NCBI GenBank assembly: GCA_930367215.1
Contig: OV884058.1
Span: forward strand, 217,228,208 to 217,292,207
Source: Pollenia angustigena
Lineage: Eukaryota; Arthropoda; Insecta; Diptera; Polleniidae
Reading direction: 5' to 3'
DNA length: 64,000 nt
Under the pieces are notes generated by a model. That model had not been told where the DNA came from. It did no database searches and was given only the letters and a program-made list of their open reading frames with translations. The first letter of the stretch is position 1; every line of letters begins with the position of its first letter. Position numbers and translations under genes: made by a program. Shown piece by piece: positions 1 through 11,385 of this stretch.

Positions 1-2
1 AA

Positions 3-190
3 GAAATGTTTTAGCAGCTTGCTTTTGGGCATTTGATCTTTTCTCAGCAAAGGTTTTTTGAATGTAATTTGGTGATAAGCATTCCAAATTAAATCAATTT
101 TGTTTTAATTTTCGTTGGCTTTAAGTGTTTTAACGTTGAGAATGCTTCGTGCTTCTTCCGTAGTCGATTTCGATAATATTTTTGACATCT
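3..190 (-). pseudogene. Broken unidentified N-terminal ORF
   Basis: From an ATG at 190 on the minus strand the sequence reads MSKILSKSTTEEARSILNVK and continues to one in-frame TAA. After the stop the same frame continues with IDLIWNAYHQITFKK and further charged residues to the window edge. The composition looks protein-like, but I do not recognise the family. The internal stop suggests a pseudogene or degraded element ORF. It could also be a chance reading frame. Confidence 0.2.
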
Positions 191-671
191 TAATCTTAAT
201 TGTTATATAACTTTAGAACACTTAACACTTCAATCACAAATACTTTTATTTCACTGTTAGGACCTTCACTCAGATCAATATTTGATAACATAATAAGTAG
301 CACCTAAAAATGGTTTTTTTTTCCTAAAAATGTAAAAAACATGGTCAAAAATTGGATTGTCCCCCCCTACCCTAGATAATATTGAATAATGTTAAGAAGA
401 AGAAGAAAATTAAAATAGATTTTTTCATTCAGTATTTATTGAAGAAAATAATGAATCGACGCGATTAAAAAGTGAAATATGTATTAAAATTGATGTTTTG
501 CTCATATTCACTTTTTAAATATTTGAAGTCGTTTCCGGGTCCATAAAACGTTATCGGATTCGGTCCAAACTTTACATATTTACATTTTAAATACAAAGAA
601 ACAGTAAACTGCCCGGCGGTTTACAAAAATCTGACATTTGAAAATAAGAACACCCTTAATGTACATACATA
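191..671. other. No recognisable feature
   Basis: AT-rich sequence with a short C7 run near 361 and a (GAA)n patch near 395. No coding or TIR signal was recognised. Confidence 0.4.
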
Positions 672-775
672 TATAAACTTTATGAAGTCTGAGATGAAAA
701 GTAAAAACGTTTCATACGGAATGACAAACTTAGTATACTTTCATTCACCATTATTGGTGGTGGAGGGTATAAAAT
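672..775 (+). mobile_element. 3' terminal fragment of a DINE/INE-1-like Helentron
   Basis: It contains the block AAGTCTGAGATGAAAAGTAA, then TTTCATACGGAATGACAAAC, then GGTGGTGGAGGGTATAAAA. The same order forms the 3' ends of the larger copies at 41.3-42.6 kb and 47.5-49.1 kb. The rest of the element is missing. Confidence 0.6.
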
Positions 776-944
776 CAACTTGTATGTGATTTCTAACAAG
801 AAAAAAAAAATATCGTCCGACAGAGAACGCTTTGCGACATAGGCTGATATACAAAACATCGTGGTACATATGTACATTGAAGTCAAAACTAACAATGTAT
901 GATCCCGTTTAACGATACACAGCTTTCTGTTTACTTGTCAACAT

Positions 945-1085
945 ATAATATCAATTTGCGAAGATGTTAACATAAGAAATACTCAAAGCTTAAAATCCAC
1001 ATCTTTATAAGATCTATCTCATTTTATTCCATTCTACTAGAAAAGTAGCAATAAGTTCTTTTATTATTGTGGCATCACCTTATTT
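945..1085. repeat. Fragment of the 'AACATCT' palindromic TIR family
   Basis: The block with TCAATTTGCGAAGATGTTAA, TCTCATTTTATTCCATTC and TATTATTGTGGCATCAC is shared with 4880-5046 and 5250-5395, and is inverted within 5860-5990. It is the internal part of the element described at 4841 and 5652. Confidence 0.55.
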
Positions 1086-1169
1086 TATCCCTTTGACAAT
1101 TTTTAATAACCTCTTAAAAATACCTAAGTAATGTTTTTTAAACTTTTCATTACAAAAAAAAAAAAAAAA

Positions 1170-1862
1170 ACAAGTAAGAAAGTATATTCGGTCAAGCCCG
1201 ACCATATGTACCCTTCACCACAGTATTAAAAACACATCATGCTTATGTGTCCATGTAAATATGGATTTATCTATGTTTATAAACTTCATGAAAATCGGTT
1301 TGAAAGTTAAGGAGAGGCAGAAATTGCCCCCTGCCTCCCCTTGTGGTCCTATTTTTTAAAAACTGTATAGCTAATGTGTCCCTTTAGATAAGGATCTATC
1401 TATGTGTCCCTATAGATATGGATCTATCTATGTTTTAAATTTCATTAAAATCGGTTTGAGAGGCAGAAATTGCCCCTATCTCCCCACGTGGTTTATACAT
1501 TTTGTGTCCATATAGATATGGATCTATCTATGTTTTATATTTCATTAAAATCGGTTTGATAGTTTCTGAGAGGAAGAAATTTCCCCCTATCTTCCCTTGT
1601 GGTCCTACGATTCGGCCCATATTCAATAGGCTTGGTCCTTATGCCAATAAGAACCTATGACCCAAATTTTATCAAATTATCTCCAAAATTGCGACCTGTA
1701 CTTTGCGCACAAGGTTACATGGACAGCCAGCCAGCGAGCCGGACGGACATCGTTAGTTCGACTCAGAAAGTGATTCTGAGTAGATCGGTATACTTTAAGG
1801 CGTTACACACATCAGCACAAATGTATAATACCCTCTCCACTATTGTGGTGTGGGTATAATAA
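1170..1862 (+). mobile_element. DINE-like non-autonomous element, family 2, with three internal repeats
   Basis: The head is ACAAGTAAGAAAGTATATTC followed by a hairpin-like CGGTCAAGCCCGACC and TACCCTTCACCACAG. The centre has three imperfect tandem units of about 125 bp (near 1240, 1373 and 1500), each with TATGGATCTATCTATGTTTT and AAATCGGTTTGA. The tail has GCCGGACGGACATCG and ends GTGGTGTGGGTATAAT. A conserved head, central tandem units, a GGAC-rich patch and a GGGTATA end match the architecture of INE-1/DINE elements, which are non-autonomous Helentrons of flies. Other copies are at 33.44/36.65 kb, 40.6 kb and 60.1 kb. Confidence 0.6.
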
Positions 1863-1911
1863 GTTGTATGGACTCAAGTTGTATGGAAGCAAAATTCATG
1901 CTCAATGTACC

Positions 1912-3549
1912 CAGCGTTACCGTTATGCGACTAAAGTCGCATTTTTGCCCCTTTTTTAATGCCATGCCACTTTCTTTGGCCCTTTATTTTAAATCCCCTT
2001 TTGTATCATTTTGTATGTTTTCTGCCCCTTTTGCCCCTTTTTGAACTTCCAGCTTTTATATGATTGTATGTTTTTACTTTACCGTATAGAAGTGCATCCG
2101 CTAAACGGATTTTTTTTTTTAAATTAGCATTATAAAACAATAAGTGGTCCAATAGACTGAAAGTTGATACCCGGCAGTCCATGTTGAACTCATTAATAAA
2201 TATATATAGATGCATATTTTCGGAAAGTAGATTCTTATATAACAACTAAAGAAACAGCATACCACTGTAATGCATTAATAAAAATCGTACCACTACTAAC
2301 TTCTCCTAATAAGAAATATCAGAACTAAATTTGGTCCACCTATCACTCATAATAAATTCGCTATTGTGCCAAAGCCCTTATTTTGGGAATATTAACGTGG
2401 TTATAAGTCTATTACTAAGTCAATTAGTTACCGATTTTGTTAAATTAAAAATGGAACGACAAACTTATATAATAACGAACTTATATATTTCCAGCTGTGG
2501 CGAAGGGTAAAATTATATGCAACAGCTCATACACGTTAAGTTGCAAACAAGACATGTTTTTTTACTGTGTATATATACATTCGAACATCTCTATAGTGAA
2601 GTTCTATAAAATGAAGCTTTCTATATAATGAACAAATTTAAAAATTATTATAATTTGATCTCCTTAAACACAAAAAAAATCATAGGTAAAATTACCTAAA
2701 AATATGGTATACAATTAACTAAGCGCAAAGGTAGCATGGCAGTATCTTAGTTTCTTGATAACGATTTTAACAACAGTCACTCGTTTTAGTGGACAAAAAT
2801 GTAGCAGCATTTATTTTAAAATAAATTTGATCATTAAAAGTTAAATAAGCAGCACAAAAGGTTTTGTAGCCTAGCAGATTATTTTCCAGCACTTTATTTT
2901 TTACAAGCAATTAAACACTTAAACAATTAAACGCAAAAGTCTTCAAACTGTTCCTTATATGGATATTACTGATAATGGATAATCGAACTAAAATACCAGT
3001 TTTTATAAACAATAGTAAAAAAAATGTTAGTTCTGTATAATATAGGGAAGTTCGACTATATATGGATGTGTCAAATGCTAAAAGGCCTTACTCCACAAAA
3101 TAAAGACTAGAGAAGAGCTTAGCAATTCATATTTAAGCAATATATAATGGCCTAATTTTGTTATGTATATATCCCTTTTATCTGGCTGGTAGCTTCGGAA
3201 AAACTCATATAAGATTAAAACCCTATACCAATTTTTCATATTTTTTAAAGGAAAATATTTAAATTATAAAAGAACCAAATCATTTTTAAAGGGTTCACAT
3301 CTAATTAGATAGTAATATAACAAAATTGAGAAATTCTCGAAAAGTGGAGTTAGGCCTTTTATTTATACATAAGAAGAGGCTTATTTTTTATAACGTTTAT
3401 GTTTTCCGTGAAAATAACTTAATAAAAATGAAAATGGTCTTATTTTTAAAGTTGCCCCTTTTTTTCTCAGAATTCCCCTTTTTGTGCCACTTTTATTTTG
3501 AAAATCCCCTTTTTGTGCCCCTTTTTGAAAATTTTGAACGGTAACGCTG
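1912..3549. mobile_element. hAT-type element, 1.64 kb, non-coding
   Basis: The termini are CAGCGTTACCGTT and its inverse AACGGTAACGCTG. Flanking 8-mers are AATGTACC (1904-1911) and GATGTACC (3550-3557), a duplication with one mismatch. The same termini bound the 692-bp element at 18,330. Subterminal GCCCCTTTTT runs occur at both ends. No transposase coding was recognised. Internal sequence near 2,590 and 3,050 suggests a further degraded palindromic insert (TATAGTGAAGTTC / GGGAAGTTCGACTATA). Confidence 0.65.
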
Positions 3550-4415
3550 GATGTACCCTCCTAAAAATGAACCTTGGACTTTTTTAAGATGACATTTTAA
3601 ATATTTCGGCTCCAGCTTTTACCTCTCGTGAGCGGATTTATTTTCTAGAACATGTATGGATGAAAATAGGACTAAAGAAAGAAAGAAAAAAAAAAAAAAG
3701 AAATGATACACGACTTGAATTTTTTTTAATTTGCAAAAAAAATATGCCGCCAAAAAGTCGTGGATCATTTCTTTTTTTCTTTCTTTAGTCTTATTTTCAT
3801 CCATACATGATCTAGAAACTAAATCCGCTGTCATATTAGAGTTACTACAAAATTGCATTTTTATATATTCCAGAGCACCGTGCAAAATGCATATAATTTG
3901 CAAAAATCCATATTGTTTACATACAAAGCTGATGTACTTGGCAAAAGAAAAAATTGGATACCCATATTGCCCTATTTAAAACGAAGGGTTACCACCCCAA
4001 TGCATTTTTGCCAAAACGCGAACTAGCACGAATTTCAAAAAAAGCTGAGACACGTATTTAATTAAATCGACTAAATATGAAAATATGTTAATTTGACACT
4101 TTTATTACAAACAACCCCGAACAAAAAATTCAAAAACCATTTTTTTTTACAGAAAATCCTTAAAAAATGACATGGATGATCGTCCTTGGACAAATTGTAT
4201 ATACAGTTGGACGCGCCTTAAAAAAATCTTTCTTACGATACCCAATTTGCATGTGTTGGTAAGGAAACTGATTCTCAAATTAACAAAACATGCAAAAATA
4301 TACCCTTTTTCAAACTGGTCCAGCTAACGAGAGGTAAAAGCTAGAGCCGAAATATTCAAAACGTCATCTTAAAAAAGTCCAAGGTACATTTTAAGGAGGG
4401 TACATCGACCACTTT
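3550..4415. mobile_element. Palindromic element with ~90-bp terminal inverted repeats
   Basis: Bases 3550-3640 and 4322-4415 are inverted copies: GATGTACCCTCC, CTTGGACTTTTTTAAGATGA, ATTTCGGCTC and GCTTTTACCTCTCG all recur in reverse. The interior has a second hairpin (about 3640-3710 against 3750-3815) based on GACTAAAGAAAGAAA and CATCCATACATG. The hAT at 1912 abuts its left tip, so the hAT may have inserted at or in this element. Confidence 0.6.
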
Positions 4416-4840
4416 TTTTAGTGAGTCGCTCTAATGTACATTAGTTATGAATTTTGTAAATCATTTGTTAAACCAATAATACTCGAGAGCTCTATTAAGG
4501 GACTTTGTATATAAAAAATTACTAGTGTTTATTATAGTTTAAGTTTTCAAAATTGTGAATAAATAAAAAAAAAAAAATTGTGGCATCACTGATAAGAAAA
4601 CCGTTTGTTTTAAAAGCAGCGTTACCATTCGCCAAGTTTTCCTATTTTCTTGCAATGTTTTTTGTTAAATATTTTTTATGCTTTTAAACTAATTGAATAT
4701 TGACAAGAAAACACAAAAATGTATTTGAAACTTTTATGTTTTCTTGTCAATATTTAGCACTTTTGTAGAAAAAATTTTTTAACATTTTTTTATTCAAAAT
4801 TGGTGACATTTTCAATTGATGTTAGATGTGAACATCGTAG
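4416..4840. other. No gene; short hairpin only
   Basis: AT-rich. TGACAAGAAAACA near 4700 and TGTTTTCTTGTCA near 4737 form a hairpin. Nothing else was recognised. Confidence 0.4.
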
Positions 4841-5220
4841 TGGCCTTTTTACACTAATCAACATCTAACATCTACTATCAATTTGCGAAGATGTTAACGT
4901 CTTTCCATAAGAAATACATAGGGCTAAAAACCAACATCTTTAAAAGATGTTCCTATCTCATTTTATTCCATTCAACATCTTTCGACTATTTTAGTGTCAT
5001 CACTCGAAAAGTGGCAATAAGTTCTATTATTATTGTGGCATCACTAAAAAAAAATGGAACTTCAAATACATTTTTGTGTTGTCTTTTTAAATTTTGGCAC
5101 TTTTTTTAAAAATGGTGACGTTTTTGTTTGATGGTAGATGTTAGATTTGAGCAATGTAAACGAGTGTTTCACATTTTATACATCTTTGATTGTAGATGTT
5201 GATCAGTGTAAAAAGCCTAT
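4841..5220. mobile_element. TIR element of the 'GGCTTTTTACACT' family
   Basis: The left end is TGGCCTTTTTACACTAATC and the right end, inverted, is TAGGCTTTTTACACTGATC. Internal AACATCT/AGATGTT words make most of it self-complementary. The flanking trinucleotides TAG and TAA resemble a decayed TAA duplication. It is related to 5652-6040. Confidence 0.55.
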
Positions 5221-5249
5221 AAACGAGTGTTTCATTGTTCATATTTGTA

Positions 5250-5400
5250 TAAGAACTACAAAAAGCTAAAAATCAACATCTTTACAAGATGTTCCTATCT
5301 AATTTATTCCATTCTATATCTGTCGATTATAGAAGTGTCATCACTAGAAAAGTAGTAATACATTCTGTTAATATGGTGGCATCACTGACAAAACGACATT
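5250..5400. repeat. Extra copy of the internal 'AACATCT' block
   Basis: This is a direct repeat of about 130 bp of 4905-5050: ATCAACATCTTTACAAGATG, TTCCTATCT, ATTTATTCCATTC, TGGTGGCATCACTGA. It lies between two TIR elements of the same family. Confidence 0.55.
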
Positions 5401-5651
5401 TGTTTTGAAAGCAGCGCTACCATTTGCTACTATAGCAGATGCTAGATGTTGCAAGTGTAAATGCATGTTTTACTTTTTTCACATCTTCTATAAGTTCCTC
5501 CGATACGTATGCAAGTGTAAACAGGATATTATTGTGTACGCATGGATAATTTTTTTTCTGTGCACTTTGGGTCAGTTGACATTGTTTGAACTTATTGGAA
5601 CTCGTCCATGCATAGTATGTATTGTCATGTTTTAAAACGTCGCTTGTATTA

Positions 5652-6040
5652 TAGCCTTTTTACACTTGAGCACATCTTAGAGGAACGCGTGGAAGATGTT
5701 AAAAATGAAAAAAACTTGTTTACATTTGTAACATCTTTCATCATAAAAATATTTATTTTCACGTGTACGAGCGAATAAAAACAAAATAAATGATATTGCT
5801 GTCCGGCTCTTTTGTATTGTTTTCTAGTGATGGTATATACTTTTTAACAAATTATTTGTATTTTATAATGATGACACTAAAATAATCGAAAGATGTTGAA
5901 AGAAACAACATGAGATAGGAACATCTTTTAAAGCTGAAGAAAGATGTTGATTTTAAGCCCTGTACAATTCTTTTGGGAAGATGTTATCATCTTTGCGATA
6001 AGATGAAAGATGTAAGATGTGAGCAAGTGTAAAAAGCCTA
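5652..6040. mobile_element. 389-bp TWA-target MITE
   Basis: The termini are TAGCCTTTTTACACTTGAGC and, inverted, TAGGCTTTTTACACTTGCTC. The direct flanking trinucleotide is TTA on both sides (5649-5651 and 6041-6043). TTA/TAA targets are typical of PIF/Harbinger-type elements. The interior contains the AACATCT block in inverted orientation. No coding capacity. Confidence 0.65.
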
Positions 6041-6043
6041 TTA

Positions 6044-6800
6044 CAATCATCTTTAGTTCTATTTTTTTTTTTTTTTTATTATTTTAGTTATTTTTAAAGA
6101 AACTTTTTTTCGTTTGATTTTTAAAATACAATTATTAGTTTTTTTTTGTTAACAAAAGAATTAACTTGACCTTGCTGTTTATTTTTATCTTCTAGTTATT
6201 TATATACAACAGTTCCAGTTATTCTGTAAATAGTACTTTCAAATTGAAATTATATTAATTATCTTTTTGTTATCAAATTTTACTTTATACCCCTAAAACA
6301 AAAAAGAAATACAAATACACTTTCACTAATGAATGTGAAAACGTCTATAATATTTTTTTTTACTTAATTTTAACGATTTTTCTTTAATGAAAAAAATTTA
6401 TAAAAATCGTCTTAAAAACGATGTTCAGTTAACCGTTACACTTTCTAGTATTTAAATTCTAAATGTGTGAATATTTCAACACAAATTTGAAATATGTACA
6501 AATACTTAAAAAATTTAGTGCTTTTTAGTTGGGTGTATAACTTAAAAATGCGTAATTTTTGTTTTTTTTGCGATTTTGGCGAGTTTTTGTAAAATGTTAA
6601 TACTACATACATATATAAAAATTGGTCATCGTCCTACGACCTTTTCCCTTCTTTCTGGCAAACATATAAATTCCGCGCTAAAAGAACTGCTAATTTTTAG
6701 TGCCAAGAGCGAATCAAACCAGTTTCAGACACTATATTCGGAGGAGAAGCGTATTCCAGTGAAATCTTACTGCAATGATCAGAAGAAACTGCAGTTGGAT
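6044..6800. other. AT-rich, no recognised gene
   Basis: Poly-T tracts and AT-rich sequence. An open stretch in the plus strand (6576-6833) matches no family known to me and is probably fortuitous. Confidence 0.35.
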
Positions 6801-6807
6801 AAGGCAA

Positions 6808-7042
6808 AAGGTCTGGACTATAAAGCGGGCTAGGCAAAACTATTAACCACTGTTGTCAAAAAAGTTTTTAACTTTTTTTAACATAAATAACTCAGACGTT
6901 TTACTGGTGGAGTACCTAGGAAATAACTCAGACGTTTACTGGTGGAGACCAAAATACTCTGGAGCGGATTCTGGAAGCTGTCGTCTGGACTATAAAGCAG
7001 GCTAGGCAAAACTATTAACCACTGTTGTCAAAAAAGTTTTTA
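6808..7042 (+). repeat. 62-bp direct duplication with an internal smaller repeat
   Basis: GTCTGGACTATAAAGC and the following roughly 45 bases occur at 6809-6872 and again at 6981-7042, almost identical. Between them TAACTCAGACGTTT-ACTGGTGGAG also occurs twice (6890, 6923). The right copy runs into the mariner fragment at 7017. Confidence 0.6.
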
Positions 7043-7330
7043 ACTGGCCGAGCGTTGTCATAATGGAATAATATGACTTCATATCTGGGTGCATATTCCG
7101 GGCGTTTTTCGACCAATTCACACATCAAGATAAGCAATTGTGCTCGGTTCATGTCCCCTGAGATCGTCTGGCCAGATTTTAGCAACCAACAATAGATAAG
7201 ATCGATCTGGTCCCAGCTTATACAACGCATTTCTTGGCACCATGTACATTCGGCGTTTGCGTTGGTTTAGCAGATTAACTTCTGTATCGCCAGATATGTT
7301 TTGATGCGAAAACCAATTTCTTTAGTGGGG
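7017..7330 (-). pseudogene. Mariner (DD34D-type) transposase fragment
   Basis: Read on the minus strand, the fragment contains ISWDQIDLIYCWLLKSGQTI (compare CxWWDQxGxxYYELLKxGxTI), GDMNRAQL, EKRPEYAPR and HYDNARP. HDNARP holds the second catalytic Asp of mariner transposases. It stops after KNFFDNSG, before the PPYSPD/SDYHLF block with the third Asp. Upstream NVHGAKK-like residues extend it in another frame to about 7330. Mariner transposases cut and paste at TA sites; this one is a dead internal piece of about 100 of roughly 345 residues. Confidence 0.7.
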
Positions 7331-7339
7331 TTTAGTCAG

Positions 7340-8550
7340 CATTTCAGAAATGCCAACATGGTCTTTAACGTCTGATAACCAATTTCCACGCTTTTAAATG
7401 AATTCTGCTGCTTGCACACTTTTCAACACATGTGCTTAAGCAGCTGGCTTTTATTGATTTTGCAAGTTCTTCTTGAATTTGGAAGCAAACTCTGTGGAGT
7501 TTTGCCTCCAATTCTGAACCGCACAAATTATCTTTGTTGGCTCAATATTCGAAATTTTCTAAACAAATTTGAACTATTTTTTTCAATGACTTAAGAAAGA
7601 AAAAATGCCGTTTAAATTGTTAGATTTTTCTCGCTGTGAAACATACTTTTTGGTCGAGAGTGGAAAGCGGAATCAAAAGGGGCGCACAAGCGAGTATACT
7701 CTTTGATTCGTTTGGTTTGATGATTCGTTCTCTTCTGACGAAAAAGCTATTTAAGTGCGGTTGCACAGAAAAATTTGCTGCGATAAAAATTGCACAATAT
7801 AAACGCAAAGGCAATTTTATAGAAGAACCGACAAAAGTTGCAACGGCAAAAATCATATGATGTAAATGGGCACTTTGCTCTCTAAAATTTTTTCCAAACG
7901 GGCATTCCCAAAAAAATATCCAGGGATCCCGCACATTTTTTCGAGAAAAAAATTCCGAAAAATTTGTGCAGTAATTCCCGCGATTATGCCATTAGATTCT
8001 TAAAATGTAGTAAATACTATTTATGGAAGAGATGTTGAAAAAAGGTAAAAATTTTATCATTTGAGGATATTTTGAATGCAGCAATTAGTAAAGAAAACGC
8101 TAATTCGATTCAAAGAAAGATGGAATTACAAGTTTTTTTAGGAAAGTGGGTATGAGGCCGACATCCTTAGAAAGTGAACGTGTTTCTCATTGACAGGACT
8201 CTTTTTTTTGTCAAATAAATTTAGAAAAAGGCTGGCAAACGATTCTATAAAAGATTATTCTGTACTAAAATCCTATTTTCAAAGAAATATTTTGTATATG
8301 ATTTTTTGTTCAAATAAACTTAATTAAATAATATTTTGCATCGTTTTGTATTTTTGTATTGTTCGGGAAATCTTGTGATTTCCGGGGAAATTCAAAAACC
8401 CGCTTTCCCTGGCAATGAAAAACTTTACGCATAACTTACTTAAGGCACAAACAATGTGTAACGATACGTCATCTGTTTTGTACCTCACATTTTTAAGTTA
8501 TACACCTAATAGCTGACTGTAAAGTTATAATTTATCACAATATTTATTTA
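7340..8550. other. No gene; hAT-like terminal debris
   Basis: Fragments such as CCAGGGATCCCGCAC (7920) and GATTTCCGGGGAAATTC plus AACCCGCTTTCCC (8375-8410) resemble the CCCGGGATCCCGC/CCCGGGAAAGCGGGAAA termini of the hAT at 28,534. Nothing else was recognised. Confidence 0.35.
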
Positions 8551-8554
8551 GTTT

Positions 8555-9008
8555 TTATACCCTTCACCACAGGTGGAATGTGTAGATATACAAAGTTTGT
8601 CGTTCAGTTTGTTATTTCTACAATTTTGATCTTAGACCTTTTATAGTAAAAATTTACATTCTGGGTCCATTTGAATATCGAAGTTTATTTAACGTTGTCC
8701 GTTTGTCATTCTGTCTGTGTATTGGTTAAATGCCGAGGACCCCAGGTATGAGTAGAACTAGTTTGGTTTTTAAAACACATAGTCCGGAAAAGGATGCCCC
8801 TAAAATTCAGCCAGTTTGGTCTACAAATGGCTAAGATATGAGTAAAAAACCACGACTGCCTCTTATTGTTCCTTAAATTATGATTTTGGCACAATACGGC
8901 CCGGATGAAATAATATCGCCCATACCATATGAGCTAGGGAAAAACTGGAACAATGGTAAAGTGTATATAAGATTCGCCATAGCCGAATAAAGTACTTTTA
9001 CTTGTTTA
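8555..9008 (-). mobile_element. DINE/INE-1-like element, degraded, minus orientation
   Basis: The right edge read on minus is AAACAAGTAAAAGTACTTTA-TTCGGCTATGGCGAATCTTAT, the head motif of the family-1 elements at 41.3 and 47.5 kb. The left edge is TTTTATACCCTTCACCACAG, the inverse of the family 3' end. The interior is diverged. Confidence 0.55.
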
Positions 9009-9354
9009 ATATTCACTTCTTTTATGTGGCATATAAATACAAATGACTCCCAATGGACAATCGTCGTAATAACCTACACCTTTAAATTAAACTATCTATC
9101 ATATTATTCCTTAAATATCATCTAAATGAAAAAAGTGTTTTCGGGTGAGTTTGTTTTTGCAGTCTGGCTCGGCCCTAACCTTCCAATAAGTAAAATATTC
9201 TAACGATATGCTCTTGACTGTTTATTGCTTTGTACAGTCATTTTGTCTTCATTTTTATTATCATACATTCTGGTGAAAGTATTAGTATAACCGTGTTGCC
9301 AACTCTTCACAACAAAAAATGGCTGTACTTATTGCTACTTCGTTACAAAATGGC

Positions 9355-9513
9355 TGAACGAAATCGAAAACGCAAAACGCAAGAATTTTAAACGTCGTTT
9401 TTACTAAGATTTCTGTAATAAAAGAATTTATGACACATATTTCTCTACTAAACAGAATTTGATTAAAAGTTTATTAAAAACAACTTTCAAATTCTTGCGT
9501 TTTCGATTTGCAG
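9355..9513. mobile_element. ~155-bp MITE with AACGCAAGAATTTTAAA ends
   Basis: The left end is CGAAATCGAAAACGCAAAAC-GCAAGAATTTTAAA. The right end is the inverse, TTTCAAATTCTTGCG-TTTTCGATTTGC. Half of the same element, with CTATTAAACAGAATTT and the right end, lies at 17,205-17,303. Confidence 0.55.
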
Positions 9514-10507
9514 AACACCCCTGATTAATTGAAAAAAAGACAAAACAAAATGATTTCTTTTTTAATTAAAACTGTAGAGAAGTAACATCTTTGAATTGTG
9601 CAAATCTTCGACAAAATTGATATTTTTCATATTCGGCGTAGAAGATTTCTAAGTAATTTTTCAAAATTAGTTATGACTATCTTATTGAATTAGATAATCA
9701 TTAAATAAATTAATTATAGTTATAAATATCTGCATTTATTTTTTTGTAGTAAATCAAGATGAAAAAATTTAAATTGGCAACACTGTACTATTATTAATAC
9801 ATATTAATAACAAAATTAATTGCTTATTTCTTTTTTATAACCGGCACATCATAAAAATGCAAACATACATACCTCGATACATTTATCATGATAAGGAGAA
9901 AGACATGCGATGCGAAATAATATTTTGTGTCAATTTTTGTTGAGCATGACGAGACATTGTTTTGTGTGCACATGAACAAAGCACTGGAATAATAATTAAT
10001 TTATGTATAAACCACGTGTGGAACAATTAACAATCAAGCGTTACATATTGCTACTAAAGTAAGTCATCGCTGTGCAAACAAATGTTTAAACGACTTTGTT
10101 TGAACAAGAATAAAACATTGAGACAAACAGTCTACACGAGCTAAAGGCTAGTTTACACTATCTCACAAGTCTTACGTATTCCATAATATAGGTACTTTGT
10201 GAGATAGAAATCTAATGAGTTTTGTTGCGACTGGCAAAAAATTCAATTTAACATAACAGCCCTACAGATAATATTGGACTACGTGATCCATAGTGGCTTA
10301 AATGGACTACTTACAACATGGTCCAATGTACTGTAGTATGGACCATGTTATAATAAATTAACATACAGTGCTGCCAACAACTGCATGATGTATACTTTTC
10401 TATAGTTTACAGTATTACACATTGGTAGCCCTGATGGTGTCCATTATTAATTGTTTATTTTAAAGTGGTAGCTTGTGAAATTTGTGGAAAAAAGGTAAAA
10501 AAAATTA

Positions 10508-11000
10508 GAAACTGGGAATTATTTCCCTCCGAAGGTAACTTTATATTATATTCAACATTTTTAATTTTTCGAATTTATTCTATTTCATTTTACCTTAGCC
10601 TTCCGTTGGAAAGCAATGAGGTACTTATATTGAATGTACAGAAAAATTTACAATTATTAGACACCAGCAGAATGTAATGCATTTTCTGGCCCGCTACGGC
10701 CGTCGTCAGCAGAAAATGCATTACATTCTGCTGGTGTCTAATAATTGTAAATTTTTCTGTACATTCAATATACCTCATTGCTTTCCAATGGAAGGCTAAG
10801 GTAAAATGTAAAAAGAAAATACAATATAATAGTCTGGTAGTGTATTAAGTAATTTCTGAAAAATTGTAGGAATAGAACTATTACAAAAAAGCTTTATAAA
10901 ATACATAACTGAAATTTAGCTCATAGAATAAATTCGAAAAATGAAAAATGTTGAATATAATATAAAGTTACCTTCGGAAGGAAATAATTCCCAGTTTTTA
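10508..11000. repeat. Nested palindromes: ~103-bp hairpin plus outer ~75-bp arms
   Basis: Inner arms are about 10586-10689 and 10707-10808, nearly identical inverted copies with a 17-20 nt GC-rich loop (CCCGCTACGGCCGTCGTC). Outer arms are about 10509-10582 and 10922-10998 (AACTGGGAATTATTTCC, CCGAAGGTAACTTTATATTA). The loop sequence GGCCCGCTACGGCCGTCGTC recurs inverted at about 11071-11092, next to another AATGCATTACATTC. Confidence 0.75.
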
Positions 11001-11385
11001 TTTGTTAAAATAGTTGAGTTAAATACATTCAATTTATTAAGTAACACTATCCAGTGAGACGCAAAGAATGCTGACGACGGCCGTAGCGGGCCAGAAAATG
11101 CATTACATTCATCCCATACGACGTCAAACTTGTCATTTTCATCACACATGCATTCACACTATCAGACTTTTACATATAACTTGAGTTTTTGACATGTATT
11201 TATTAGAGTTGTCAATTATTCGCCTTTCAGCTTTGTTCGAATAATTCAAATAATTGTTTTTGTTCGTTCGATCTAACGATTAAGTCTGAAAAATTATTCG
11301 ATTAATCGATGAGAATAACGAATAAAAAAATTACATATTTTAAATAAGATACATCCGTTCGTTAATTTACAACTATGGAAAATCT

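Noticed and set aside
1599..1859. 86-codon open frame with GPYSIGLVLMPIRTYDPNF
   Set aside because: It coincides with the conserved 3' block of the DINE-like element, which recurs at 40.85 kb with disrupted frame.
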